The position numbers were made by a program, and so were the translations under genes. This document shows, in pieces, positions 10,183 to 19,895 of a DNA stretch of 64,000 bases (within the stretch, counting starts at the first letter, position 1; each line of letters begins with the position of its first letter). Origin of the DNA: HK1 sp965220535 (GTDB lineage Bacteria > Pseudomonadota > Gammaproteobacteria > HK1). Under the pieces are notes generated by a model that saw nothing but the letters and a program-made list of their open reading frames with translations, searched no databases and was not told the DNA's origin. The stretch spans positions 3,038,001-3,102,000 of the forward strand of contig OZ244833.1 in assembly GCA_965220535.1 (NCBI GenBank). The letters are read 5' to 3'.

Positions 10183-10446
10183 GACTCGAACTTCCTCGAA
10201 GGTTGATACGGGTATCGCCCGGGGATGGTTTTCCCGAATACGCGGGCATCGAAAAGGAGCATTCTAATCCGGTATAGACGACAGCGGCGGATGATCCCTC
10301 GATAAGGGAGTTCGACGATTGTAGAAAGCCTATGGAGGGTCTCGGCTCGGCCGAGGGATTGCAAGGCGAGGCTCGAGGGCTTTGGGGCTCCTTGACCGGA
10401 ATAGATCCCCGATGGAATGTCTCGATTGAATATTTCGGGGGCATCT

Positions 10447-11565
10447 TCATTCGGAAGCGTTTTCGCTTTCGCGAGGAGCCTCTTCGAAGAGATCGGGTTC
10501 GGGCTCGGGTTCGGCGGTTTCTCGCTTCGGCATTTCGAGCCCGAGATGCTTCCAGGCGGCGCGGGTCGCCATCCGCCCGCGCGGGGTGCGCATCAGGAAA
10601 CCTTGTTGGATGAGATAGGGCTCGATGACGTCCTCGATCGTATCGCGCTCCTCGGCGATGGCGGCGGCGAGATTGTCGACTCCGACCGGTCCGCCGTCGA
10701 ATCTCTTGATGATGGCATCCAGCAATTTGCGATCCATCGGATCCAATCCGATCGCATCCACATCCAATAGATCGAGGGCGCAGCGCGCGGTTTCGCGATC
10801 GACCCTTCCCTGCGCCCGGACATCGGCATAGTCGCGGATACGACGCAACAGGCGGTTGGCGATACGAGGGGTGCCGCGGGAACGAAAGGCGATTTCCTGC
10901 GCTCCGTCGCCGGTGATATCGACCCCCAAGATCTCCGCCGAGCGAGTGACGATGGATGCGAGATCGGCAACGGAATAAAACTCGAGCCGCTGCAGGATGC
11001 CGAAGCGATCCCGTAGCGGCGAGGTCAGCATTCCGGCGCGAGTGGTGGCTCCGACGAGGGTGAAGGGCGGGAGATCGAGTTTGATCGAGCGCGCCCCCGG
11101 GCCTTCGCCGATGACGATATCGAGTTGATAGTCCTCCATCGCCGGGTAGAGGATCTCCTCGATCGCGGGATTGAGACGGTGGATCTCGTCGATGAAGAGT
11201 ACGTCCCGCGCTTCCAAGTTGGTCAGCAAGGCCGCGAGATCGCCGGAGCGCTCGATCACCGGTCCCGCGGTTTGGCGCAGGTTGACTCCCATCTCGTTGG
11301 CGACGATATGCGCCAGCGTCGTCTTGCCCAGTCCCGGGGGGCCGAAGATCAGCAGATGATCCATCGCCTCCTTGCGGCGGCGGGCGGCCTCGATGAAGAT
11401 CCCCATCTGCTCCGCGACCTTGGGTTGGCCTCGATAATCGGCCAGGAGGCGAGGACGAACGCTGCGATCCAGCGTTTGATCCTCGGGCCGGGGTCGCGCG
11501 GTGACGATCCGCTCGTTTTCCTTGTCCTTCGCGTCGTTCGTGCCGTCTTTTGCGGCGGCGCTCAT
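10447..11565 (-). CDS. ruvB: Holliday junction branch migration helicase RuvB
   Basis: An AAA+ motor of RuvAB. Walker A is FGPPGLGKTTL (residues 74-84), Walker B is LFIDEIH, sensor 1 is VGATTRAG, and the C-terminal winged helix ends in QQGFLMRTPRGR. The N-terminus has about 20 extra charged residues and the C-terminus an acidic extension. The start overlaps the ruvA stop as ATGA. Confidence 0.97.
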   Translation of the reverse strand: MSAAAKDGTNDAKDKENERIVTARPRPEDQTLDRSVRPRLLADYRGQPKVAEQMGIFIEAARRRKEAMDHLLIFGPPGLGKTTLAHIVANEMGVNLRQTAGPVIERSGDLAALLTNLEARDVLFIDEIHRLNPAIEEILYPAMEDYQLDIVIGEGPGARSIKLDLPPFTLVGATTRAGMLTSPLRDRFGILQRLEFYSVADLASIVTRSAEILGVDITGDGAQEIAFRSRGTPRIANRLLRRIRDYADVRAQGRVDRETARCALDLLDVDAIGLDPMDRKLLDAIIKRFDGGPVGVDNLAAAIAEERDTIEDVIEPYLIQQGFLMRTPRGRMATRAAWKHLGLEMPKRETAEPEPEPDLFEEAPRESENASE

Positions 11566-12170
11566 CGAGCCATCCCCCGCAGGGCGAGGCGCACGATCTC
11601 CTCGCTCGGAAGGCTTTCTTTGTTGGCAACGGCGTTCACCCGTCGGCCGGCTTCGGGGGATTTGAGACCCAAGGCGATCAGGGCCTTGATCGCCTCCGTC
11701 GCCGGATCGTTCGCAGCGCTCGACAAGCGATGCGCCGCCGGCTCGCCGGGGGCGATATCGGCGAACTCCTCCCCGAAGCGATCTCGCAGTTCGACCACCA
11801 AGCGCTCGGCGGTCTTGCGGCCGATCCCCGGCAGGCTCGCCAGGCGAACGCTGTCCTCATGCAGCACGCAGCGCACCAGTTCGGCGGCGTCCATCCCCGA
11901 GAGGATCGCCAAAGCGAGTTTCGCTCCGATGCCGCTGACGCGCAGCAAGCGGCGAAAGATATCCCGGTCTTGGCGGTGCTGAAAAGCGAAGAGCAGCGAA
12001 GCGTCCTCGCGCACGACGTGGTGCAAATGCAGCGAGACCTCTTTGCCGATTTCGGGCAGGGCGCCGAAGGTGGTCATCGGCGCTTGCATCTCGTAGCCGA
12101 TGCCGCCGGCATCCACAATCAAGGAGGGGGGGGATTTTTCGCGCAGCACCCCGTGCATCCAAGCGATCAT
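11562..12170 (-). CDS. ruvA: Holliday junction branch migration protein RuvA
   Basis: Binds four-way junctions as tetramers and loads RuvB. It has an N-terminal OB fold (MIAWMHGVLREKSPPSLIV), two helix-hairpin-helix motifs (VSGIGAKLALAIL and LPGIGRKTAERLVVEL) and a C-terminal RuvB-binding domain (AIKALIALGLKSPEAGR). Length is normal (202 aa). An 8-bp C run near codon 13 is the next longest homopolymer noticed in the window, but here it is in frame. Confidence 0.97.
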   Translation of the reverse strand: MIAWMHGVLREKSPPSLIVDAGGIGYEMQAPMTTFGALPEIGKEVSLHLHHVVREDASLLFAFQHRQDRDIFRRLLRVSGIGAKLALAILSGMDAAELVRCVLHEDSVRLASLPGIGRKTAERLVVELRDRFGEEFADIAPGEPAAHRLSSAANDPATEAIKALIALGLKSPEAGRRVNAVANKESLPSEEIVRLALRGMAR

Positions 12171-12174
12171 TCGT

Positions 12175-12843
12175 TCACCTTGGCAAGGAGCGGGTTCTTG
12201 GCCGGCGACGCCGGGAGTGCAAGGCGGCTTTGGGCGTCAAGGGCGCAGGCTCGGGCGGGGCTTCGGGCGGGGCTTCCGAATCGCCCCCCGTCGCCCGCTC
12301 CTTCGCCTTGTTCGTTTCGGTTTCGCGGGCGGCGGCGCGGCGGGCGCGCTGCGCGAAGGAGTTTCGCAGATGCGCATGGCAGATCGCTGTGGCCAGGGCA
12401 TCCGCCTGATCGCTTTGCAGGGTCTCGGGCAGCGAAAGGAGCATTCGGATCATATGCTGGATTTGCTGCTTGGAGGCATGTCCGCGACCGCTCACCGCCT
12501 GTTTGATCTCGTTCGGTGAATATTCGTGGACGGCGAGAGAATGCGTCGCCCCGGCGAGGATCGCCACGCCGCGCGCCTGCCCGAGTTTCAAAGCGGCGGC
12601 GACATTGCGATGGACGAAGACCTTTTCGATCGCGAACTCTTGCGGGCGATGGGTTTCGATGAGATCCCCCAAGGCCTCGAAAATCGTGTGCAGGCGATCG
12701 GGCCACTCCCCGCCGGCGCTTTGCACGAAACCGCTGGCAACATGATGAAGACGAGGGCCGTCGCTGTCGAGAATGCCGTAGCCGGTGGATCGCGAACCCG
12801 GATCGATGCCGATGATTCGCATTGTCGCAGACCCCGCGCTCAT
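12175..12843 (-). CDS. ruvC: Holliday junction resolvase RuvC with a C-terminal tail
   Basis: Catalytic acidic residues are visible in IGIDPGSRSTGYG, FAIEKVFVHRN and QSDQADALA. The ATG at 12843 abuts the stop of the YebC gene; an internal ATG at 12822 (MRIIGIDPG) matches the usual family start and is an alternative. The family is about 170 aa; here about 50 extra Arg/Ala/Glu/Pro-rich residues follow the core. The operon order is yebC-ruvC-ruvA-ruvB. Confidence 0.95.
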   Translation of the reverse strand: MSAGSATMRIIGIDPGSRSTGYGILDSDGPRLHHVASGFVQSAGGEWPDRLHTIFEALGDLIETHRPQEFAIEKVFVHRNVAAALKLGQARGVAILAGATHSLAVHEYSPNEIKQAVSGRGHASKQQIQHMIRMLLSLPETLQSDQADALATAICHAHLRNSFAQRARRAAARETETNKAKERATGGDSEAPPEAPPEPAPLTPKAALHSRRRRPRTRSLPR

Positions 12844-13590
12844 TCAGTCGATCGAGGCCAGGATATCGTCGGGAATATCCGCATTGGAATGGACCTGCTG
12901 CACATCGTCGAGATCGTCGAGCAGATCCAACAAGCGCAGGATCTTTTCGGCGTCGGCGGCGTCGAGGCAAACATGATTCGAGGCCCGCATCGTTATTTGC
13001 GATTGCTCGGGTTCGAAGCCGGCGGCGATCAGATCGGTGCGTATTTCGTCGAAGGACTCGGGGTCGGTGACGATATCGAAAGAACCGTCCTCGTTGGCGA
13101 CGATATCATCGGCGCCGGCCTCGATCGCCGCTTCCATCAAGCGTTCTTCGTCGGCTCCGGTGCCTAAGGAAATCACCCCGGTACGGGTGAAAAGATAGGA
13201 TACCGACCCTCCCGCCCCCAAGTTGCCGCCGCAGCGACCGAAGGCGTGCCGCACTTCGGCCACGGTGCGATTGCGGTTGTCGGTGACGCAATCCACCATC
13301 ACCGCCGCTCCCCCGGGACCGTAGCCCTCGTAGCGAACCTCCTCCAAGGCCGCGTCCCCCGCCTCTCCGGTGGCGCGTCGGATCGCTCGCTCCACCGTGT
13401 CTTTGGGCACATTGCCGGCGTAGGCCTTTTCGATGGCGAGCCGGAGCCGGGAATTGCCCGTCGGATCCCCGCCGCCGTCGCGGGCGGCGATGCTCACCTC
13501 GCGGATGAGTTTCGTGAAGAGCTTGCCTCGCCGGGCGTCTTGCGCCTTTTTGCGATGCTGGATATTTGCCCACTTGGAATGGCCGGCCAT
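12844..13590 (-). CDS. YebC/PmpR family DNA-binding or translation factor
   Basis: Typical start MAGHSKWANIQHRKKAQDA, followed by the conserved RAIRRATGE and YEGYGPGGAAVMVDC segments; full length is 248 aa. The family includes transcription regulators and, more recently, proteins that help translation of difficult motifs. Location upstream of ruvC is the classic gammaproteobacterial order. Confidence 0.96.
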   Translation of the reverse strand: MAGHSKWANIQHRKKAQDARRGKLFTKLIREVSIAARDGGGDPTGNSRLRLAIEKAYAGNVPKDTVERAIRRATGEAGDAALEEVRYEGYGPGGAAVMVDCVTDNRNRTVAEVRHAFGRCGGNLGAGGSVSYLFTRTGVISLGTGADEERLMEAAIEAGADDIVANEDGSFDIVTDPESFDEIRTDLIAAGFEPEQSQITMRASNHVCLDAADAEKILRLLDLLDDLDDVQQVHSNADIPDDILASID

Positions 13591-13950
13591 GGCGCTTATG
13601 CAGTCGAAAAGGTCGATTGGCGATGAGTCGAAAGGGACGAAGCCGCATCGATGCGAAAAATCGATGCGAAAAGTCGATGCGAAAGGGAGTGTCGATGGAT
13701 CGCCTACAAGCTCGTTCGTTATCGATGCCCTAAGCGAATACTATCAAAAGCGATCCTCGATCGGATCGGATGTCGATGTCGCGGAAATGCAAAAACGAGT
13801 GCGGGCGGGAAGGAGCGCAGCGAAGGCCGCGCTTCGAGACGATCGAGAAATCACGAGCATCGAGGATCGCGCGGCCCGCGATATTCGGCGCGCTTTGCCG
13901 GGCTTTTCGCGGCCCTAAAAAGCGCGGCCAAGGATTGGCCGGCTGCGCCC
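13591..13950. other. Intergenic, no gene seen; 13-bp triple repeat
   Basis: 360 bp between the YebC gene start and the pncA stop. It contains three copies of a 13-bp unit (tcgatgcgaaaaa-like) at 13648-13686. Open frames here lack a Shine-Dalgarno or recognisable motifs. Confidence 0.7.
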
Positions 13951-14559
13951 CTATCGCCGGTGCTCGTCGATCGTCACCCCCGCCGCTTTCATCCCTTTTA
14001 TCGCCCGCGCAAGCGAGCCGTCGAGGTCGATTGCCCGACACAGATCGCTTCGCACCCGCACCCGGTAGCCCAGAGCGTGGGCATCGAGCGCCGAATAGTT
14101 GACGCAAAAATCCGTGGCGAGACCGACCAGCGTCAAATCGGCGATGGCCCGCGTTTTCAGATATCCATCGAGACCGGTCGGCGTTCGGTGATCGTTTTCG
14201 AAGAAGGCCGAGTAGCTGTCGATCGAGGGATCGAAGCCCTTGCGCAGGATCATATCCGCCGCTTTCGTATCGAGATCGGGATGAAACTTGGCCCCTTCGC
14301 TTCCTTGGACGCAATGATCCGGCCACAGGGTTTGGGCACCGTAGGGCATGTCGATCTCGGAAAAGGGCGCCGCTCCCGCATGGTTCGAGGCGAAGGAGGA
14401 ATGATTCGCCGGATGCCAATCCTGGGTGAGGATGACGGCATCGAAATCGCCCATGATCGCGTTGACGGCTTTGACGATTTCGTCGGCGCCTTTGACCGCC
14501 AAAGCGCCGCCGGGGCAGAAATCGTTTTGTATATCGATGACCAGCAGAGCCTGTTTCAT
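13951..14559 (-). CDS. pncA: Nicotinamidase PncA
   Basis: Converts nicotinamide to nicotinate in NAD salvage. The cysteine-hydrolase triad is visible: D9 (LLVIDIQNDF), K107 (ILRKGFD) and C152 (GLATDFCVN). Metal ligands D47 and H49 lie in QDWHPANHSSF. The ATG at 14559 was chosen because the family starts directly at this strand; upstream in-frame codons show no homology. Length 202 aa is normal. Confidence 0.95.
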   Translation of the reverse strand: MKQALLVIDIQNDFCPGGALAVKGADEIVKAVNAIMGDFDAVILTQDWHPANHSSFASNHAGAAPFSEIDMPYGAQTLWPDHCVQGSEGAKFHPDLDTKAADMILRKGFDPSIDSYSAFFENDHRTPTGLDGYLKTRAIADLTLVGLATDFCVNYSALDAHALGYRVRVRSDLCRAIDLDGSLARAIKGMKAAGVTIDEHRR

Positions 14560-14836
14560 TTGCTTGTCGCTCCTGCTTGTCGCAGCTGATTGTCGCAACT
14601 CGAGCGGTTGCGAAAAACGGTTTCGAGGGTATCGGCCAAGGCTCGAAATCACAAAGGACAATCGGATCGAATCCTTGCGTTGTCGATCGTGAAAATCGCC
14701 GGATCGGATCGTAAGATCCTACGGATTTTGGGACCGAGGGCGTGAATCGGCGTTTTTCGCCGCCGGCAAGCGGCCAAAGGCGTGGCCGCGGCGCTTTTCG
14801 CCGAAGGATGGACTCGACAAGAAGGGAGGGGGATCG

Positions 14837-15964
14837 ATGGGACCGCTCGAAGGCGTGCGAATCGTCGAACTGGCGGGGATCGGCCCTGGTCCTTTCGCCG
14901 CCATGGTATTGGCCGATATGGGCGCCGAGGTGATCCGAGTCGATCGGCGTAGCCTCGCCGGTAGCGGTCGTCGCGAGGATGCGTTGAAACGGGGACGGCG
15001 CTCGATCGCCCTCGATCTGAAAAAGCCCGCGGCCGTTGCGGCCCTGCTGCGTTTGGCCGAGCGTTGTGATGCGTTGATCGAGGGCTTTCGGCCCGGGGTG
15101 ACCGAGCGGCTCGGCTTGGGCCCCGAGGTCCTTGCCGAACGCAATCCGCAACTGGTCTACGCTCGGGTGACCGGCTGGGGGCAGACCGGTCCGCTGGCGC
15201 AGGCGGCGGGGCACGATATCAACTATATCGCGCTCTCCGGGGCTTTGGCGTCGATCGCGCGCCGGGGGCAGGCGCCGCTGCCGCCGCTGAACTTGGTCGG
15301 CGATTTCGGCGGCGGCGGGATGTTTTTGGCGCTCGGGGTGGTGGCCGGAGTGCTCGAAGCGCGCGCTTCGGGCAAGGGGCAGGTCGTCGATGTCGCCATG
15401 ACCGAGGCCTCGGCGGTTTTGATGACGATGATCTATTCCCTCTACGCCGACGGGATGTGGTCGCTCGAACCCGGAACCAATCTGCTGGATAGCGGGGCGC
15501 ATTTTTACGATAGCTATCGCTGCCGCGATGGCAAGTACATCGCCTTGGGTTCGATCGAGCCGCAGTTTTATGCCGAGCTGCGGGAAAAGGCGGGCTTGGG
15601 GGATGCCGCTTTCGACGCCCGCATGGATCGCGACGCCTGGCCCGAACTCAAAGGCCGACTTGCCGAGATCATCGCGCAAAAAACCCGCGACGAATGGTGC
15701 GCGGCGATGGAGGGCAGCGATATTTGCTTCGCTCCGGTGCTCGATATGGCCGAGGCCCCGCAGCATCCGCATAATGTCGCGCGCCGCTCCTTCGTCGAAC
15801 TGGCGGGGACGGTGCAGCCGGCCCCGGCACCGAAGTTTTCGCGCACCCGCTGCGAGGCATCGACCCCGGCGGCGATCGCCGGCGAGCATACCGAGGAGCT
15901 GCTCGAGGAGTTCGGCTTCGACGCCGACGATATCGAAGCCCTGCGCGCCGCCGAAGCGATATGA
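14837..15964 (+). CDS. mcr: Alpha-methylacyl-CoA racemase (CaiB/BaiF class III CoA-transferase family)
   Basis: Interconverts R and S 2-methylacyl-CoA esters, allowing beta-oxidation of branched or sterol-type chains. The sequence follows the racemase branch: GPGPFAAMVLADMGAEVIRVDR, then GHDINYIALSG with His126 and LVGDFGGGGMFLA with Asp156. These are the same positions as the catalytic pair described for the mycobacterial MCR. The ATG at 14837 is preceded by GGGAGGGGG. It stands alone, divergent from pncA. Confidence 0.9.
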   Translation: MGPLEGVRIVELAGIGPGPFAAMVLADMGAEVIRVDRRSLAGSGRREDALKRGRRSIALDLKKPAAVAALLRLAERCDALIEGFRPGVTERLGLGPEVLAERNPQLVYARVTGWGQTGPLAQAAGHDINYIALSGALASIARRGQAPLPPLNLVGDFGGGGMFLALGVVAGVLEARASGKGQVVDVAMTEASAVLMTMIYSLYADGMWSLEPGTNLLDSGAHFYDSYRCRDGKYIALGSIEPQFYAELREKAGLGDAAFDARMDRDAWPELKGRLAEIIAQKTRDEWCAAMEGSDICFAPVLDMAEAPQHPHNVARRSFVELAGTVQPAPAPKFSRTRCEASTPAAIAGEHTEELLEEFGFDADDIEALRAAEAI

Positions 15965-16491
15965 ATCCCCGCCGAGACGAGGCGGGGTGCGGGCGGATTC
16001 TTGGGGCTCGTCTGCGACAAGGCGGTCGTTTCGAGGGCTTGGCCGGTGTCGATGGGCCAAGTCGATGGCCAAGTCGGTGGGCCAAGATCGTTCACACGCT
16101 CATCGTTTTGACGGTCGGCATCGCCGACGGCCATCGATCTCGGGCTCGTCGCCGCGATCCTTATCGTCGGTGCCGAGCGAGGGTATTGCCCGCTCGAGGC
16201 CCAAGCCGGGGTTGCGTGCGGCCATCTGCGCTATCGACTGCGCTATCGACTGCAATGCCGATCGGGATGCGGACCGCCGAAGGAGATCGGATCGAGGCTT
16301 TTCGTTTGCCTAAGCGACCCGCTCGGCGATGCCCCGATCGCGCTTCGATCGAGGGTTGATCAAGGGTCGATCGAGGGTCGATCGCTTCGGGGCGCGAATA
16401 TCGATACGCTCGATTCCGACAGGCTCGAGGGATCGACGAGGGATCCGACGAAGAAGGCGGGTCGGCTTTGGGAATGGCTTCGGGCTCGGCT
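15965..16491. other. Intergenic, no gene seen; degenerate short repeats
   Basis: 527 bp between two convergent genes. It holds imperfect repeats such as gatcgagggtc near 16340-16390 and ggctcggnttnggg near 16480-16520. No terminator with a T tract was seen. Confidence 0.6.
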
Positions 16492-17121
16492 CTAGGGTCG
16501 GTTTTGGGCTCGGCTTTGGGACGAGATCGCTCGCCACGTCAAAATGCGATTGTTGGCGGGCAATGCGATATCCTCGGCAAGCCGAAGACCCGTATCATGC
16601 GCCAAGGATTCAAGGGCGTCGAGATCGCGAATCCCCATCATCGGATCGCGCATCTTCAGATCGCGATCGAAGGCGGCATTGCTGTCGCTGTTATGGCGCC
16701 CGCCGCGGGAAAAAGGCCCGTAGAGAACGAAGTGTCCATCGCCGGACAGGATGCCCCCGACCCCTTCGAACATCGCCTCCACCTGCGGCCAATGCATGAT
16801 ATGCGCGGTGTTGGCGCTGAAAACCCCATCGCAGTGCGAGATCGGCCACGGGGAATCGGCGACATCCAATATCAGCGGGGCTTTCAGATTGGGCAGGTCG
16901 GCATCGTCGATCCAGGCGCGGATTCCTTCGTGCCGCTCCGGCAGATCGCTCGTCATCCAGATCGCTTGCGGCAGGCCCGCGGCGAAACGGACCGCGTGTT
17001 GACCGGTGCCGCTGCCGATCTCGAGGATATTCGCGGCGTCGGCGAAGATGCGGCGCAGCTCCTTCAAGATCGGCTCTTTGTTTCTCTCGCAGGCGGGGGC
17101 GAAGGGTTTGTCCACGGCCAT
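16492..17121 (-). CDS. DUF938 family SAM-dependent methyltransferase
   Basis: A 209-aa class I methyltransferase fold with motif I ILEIGSGTGQHAVRFA and the family pattern FAPACERNKEPIL at the N-terminus, FSANTAHIMHW in the middle, and LYGPFSRGGRHNSDSN near the substrate loop. The ATG at 17121 has GGAGAG close upstream. The substrate of this family is not established to my knowledge. It is divergent from the mechanosensitive channel gene. Confidence 0.9.
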   Translation of the reverse strand: MAVDKPFAPACERNKEPILKELRRIFADAANILEIGSGTGQHAVRFAAGLPQAIWMTSDLPERHEGIRAWIDDADLPNLKAPLILDVADSPWPISHCDGVFSANTAHIMHWPQVEAMFEGVGGILSGDGHFVLYGPFSRGGRHNSDSNAAFDRDLKMRDPMMGIRDLDALESLAHDTGLRLAEDIALPANNRILTWRAISSQSRAQNRP

Positions 17122-17327
17122 GATCTCTCCATCGAGTCGGGGGCAGCGAAAAAAAAGACGGGATCGGCGCACTGCCCAAGCGCCGATCCGGTATCGTACT
17201 TTTCTATGACCGGCGGGTCGACGCTGCGCGTCATCGACATCGAAGGCGATGCGATTTGCGCTTTTCGCGCCCCTCGCCTCGATCCTCTCGGATGGGAACT
17301 TTGCTTCTCGAACGTGATTCGGCAACG

Positions 17328-19880
17328 ATGCCCGCGCTTTTCAGCAAACGCAAGAGAGTCCTGATCCTGCTCTTGATGCTGTCGGGTTGGGGGGCGTCGC
17401 TCTTTTTCGGATGGGCGGCGCCCGCTGATGTGCAAGCGGCGGATCATCTGGCGGAAGAAGCGAGCGTCGAAAGCCATCTGATTCGCCGGCACGAGCTGCT
17501 GGATCGGGCGAGTCGCGCCCTGGCAAGCGCCGATACGACGCTCGACGCTTTGAAAATCCTGCGCACCCAGGTCGATGTCGTGCGCCAAGAAGCGACCCGC
17601 GCCGCCGCCCGCGAAGCGAAAGATCTCGCCGCCGTTTTGCAGCAACTCGAGGCCTTGGGCGCCCGACCCGAAGCGGGGTCGGCGCCGGAATCGAAGGCGA
17701 TCTCCCGTCAACGCCTCGCGCTCGAAGAGCGTCGGGCTGTCGGCGAGGGTCGCATCAAGCAGTTGGATTTGATCCTCGTGCGCGCCGAGCAAATACGGGC
17801 GCGGATCGCCTATCGCTTGCGCGCTCAAAGCGCTCGCCAAGTGCTCGAACGCACCCCCTCTCCCTTGTCTTGGGGAGCGTTGCATCGAATCCCGGCGCAG
17901 CTGGCGCAAACGATGCGCAAAATGGAACGCGCCTTACGCGAGGAATGGCCGCCGCTGTCGCAAGAGCGGCGCTTCGCCGAGTGGACCGTCCCTTTTCTCG
18001 TCTTGATCGTCCTTTTCTTCCTCGCGCTTCGATCCCGCTTTCTCCGCCGCCTTGCCGATCTGCAAAAAACTCGTCTCTATCGACCCGCTTTTCGCATTCG
18101 TTTCGCGCTTTATGCGATGGTTGCCCATGGCGGCTCTTTCGCTTTCGCCGCTTCGATCGCGCCGGCGGCGCTCCTCCTCGGCAGCATCGAGCGGGCTTTT
18201 ATCGGCGATTTCCTCGTCGCCTTGTCGGCGGCGGCGGTGATCGGCGCTTTGGCCAACGGCATCGGGCATGCCGCGTTGGCCCCCGAAGCGGGCGCATGGC
18301 GTATCGCCTCCCTCGGCGATGCCGGGGCTCGTTCGCTTCGTCGTCGCATCATGATCCTCGTATGGTCGGCGGCGATCCTCTACGCGATCGAATACCCCTT
18401 TTCCCGCAATATCCAAGTGGCGCCGGAACTCGGCGCGCTGGCATCCCTGCTGGCCGATTGCGTGTTGGTCGCCGGACTTTTATCCCTCCTCCCGAGCCGC
18501 CTTTGGCGAGTCGAACCCCACCCGCTGCCTGCCGCCGAGGATGCTCTGGGCGTCGCTAGGCCGGCGGCGAGCGCCGAAGCCGATGCGGCGCCTTCGCATT
18601 TCCTTCGCCTGCGCGTCGTCGTCGGGGCCCTCGCGATCCCGGTGCCGCCGCTTGCGCTCGCGGGCTTCGATTCCCTGGCGAGCTATCTTGCGATCAACCT
18701 CGTCGCCACCGTGGCGATTTCAGGCATCGCGGTCATCGTCTACGGCTTGGTGCGCGAAGCGGTGACAGTGGCGTTGATCGCCCGTCACCTCCCGGATCCG
18801 GGCCTGCAGGCAAAAGGAGGGAGGAGCGTTTCGCCGGCTTCGTTGCTCGACGATACCGATACCAGGCTTCGTTTTTGGTTGATGGTGGCCGCCAAATTCC
18901 TGCTTTTGACCGCTTTGGCCATCGTTTTGCTGCTGCAATGGGGTGTTTCCCGAGGGGATCTCAAGGAGTGGATACAGATCGCATCGAGCGGCTTCGAATT
19001 CGGTTCGCTGCGCCTTTCGGTGCTCGATTTATCGGTCGGAGCGCTGGTATTCGTGGTCTTGCTGGTCTCGACGCGCTGGTTGCAAAGTACGCTCGAACGT
19101 CGTTTTTTCCCCCAAACCCGCTTGGCGCCCTCGATACGGCATTCCCTCAAGGTTTCGGTGGGTTATGCCGGCCTTTTCATCGCCACGCTCGCGGCGATTT
19201 CGGTGATCGGCATCGATCTTTCGAATATCGCCATCATCGCCGGGGCGCTGTCGGTCGGCATCGGCTTCGGCTTGCAAAATATCGTCAACAATTTCGTCTC
19301 CGGGTTGATCTTGCTGATCGAGCGTCCGGTCAAGGCCGGGGATTGGATTCGAGTCGGGGAGCATCAGGGTTTCGTGCAGCGTATCAAGGTGCGGGCCACC
19401 GAAATCGAGACCTTCCAGCGCTATTCGGTCATCATCCCCAATGCCGAGCTGCTGTCCTCGTCGGTGATCAACCTGACTTATCGGGATGCGACGGCTCGGG
19501 TCGATATCCCCGTCGGGGTCGCCTACGACAGCGATGCGGAGTCGGTGCGAAAGATATTGCTCGAGGCGGCCGCTTCCCATGCCCAAGTGATGCGCCGCCC
19601 CGCCCCCTTCGTACTCTTTTGCGATTTCGCGGCGAGTTCGCTCGACTTCGAACTGCGCTGCTTCATCCCCGATGCCCGCAATATCTTTTTCGTGGCGACC
19701 GACCTTCGTTTCGACATCCTGCGGCGTTTTCGCGAGCAAGGGATCGAAATTCCCTTTCCCCAGCGGGTCGTTCATATCCAGGATTCGTCGCAGGCGTTGC
19801 CGAAGCGGCATTCGCAAGCGCCGGATAACGAAGCCGATAACGGGCCCGATAACGAGCCGGACAGCAAATCGGGCAACTAA
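17328..19880 (+). CDS. Large MscS-type mechanosensitive channel with N-terminal periplasmic domain
   Basis: An 850-aa protein. A signal peptide (MPALFSKRKRVLILLLML region) precedes a helical periplasmic domain (about residues 35-215) resembling DUF3772. About ten hydrophobic segments follow, then the MscS core: pore helix IAGALSVGIGFGLQNIVNNFVSG (about 625-650) and the beta domain GDWIRVGEHQGFVQRIKVRATEIET. The end is hydrophilic with DNEADN-like 4-residue repeats encoded by a 12-bp unit. The start is uncertain: ATG at 17292 and TTG at 17256 are in frame upstream, but 17328 gives the best signal peptide. Likely protects against osmotic downshock. Confidence 0.9.
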   Translation: MPALFSKRKRVLILLLMLSGWGASLFFGWAAPADVQAADHLAEEASVESHLIRRHELLDRASRALASADTTLDALKILRTQVDVVRQEATRAAAREAKDLAAVLQQLEALGARPEAGSAPESKAISRQRLALEERRAVGEGRIKQLDLILVRAEQIRARIAYRLRAQSARQVLERTPSPLSWGALHRIPAQLAQTMRKMERALREEWPPLSQERRFAEWTVPFLVLIVLFFLALRSRFLRRLADLQKTRLYRPAFRIRFALYAMVAHGGSFAFAASIAPAALLLGSIERAFIGDFLVALSAAAVIGALANGIGHAALAPEAGAWRIASLGDAGARSLRRRIMILVWSAAILYAIEYPFSRNIQVAPELGALASLLADCVLVAGLLSLLPSRLWRVEPHPLPAAEDALGVARPAASAEADAAPSHFLRLRVVVGALAIPVPPLALAGFDSLASYLAINLVATVAISGIAVIVYGLVREAVTVALIARHLPDPGLQAKGGRSVSPASLLDDTDTRLRFWLMVAAKFLLLTALAIVLLLQWGVSRGDLKEWIQIASSGFEFGSLRLSVLDLSVGALVFVVLLVSTRWLQSTLERRFFPQTRLAPSIRHSLKVSVGYAGLFIATLAAISVIGIDLSNIAIIAGALSVGIGFGLQNIVNNFVSGLILLIERPVKAGDWIRVGEHQGFVQRIKVRATEIETFQRYSVIIPNAELLSSSVINLTYRDATARVDIPVGVAYDSDAESVRKILLEAAASHAQVMRRPAPFVLFCDFAASSLDFELRCFIPDARNIFFVATDLRFDILRRFREQGIEIPFPQRVVHIQDSSQALPKRHSQAPDNEADNGPDNEPDSKSGN

Positions 19881-19895
19881 GGAGAGCCTTTTCGG

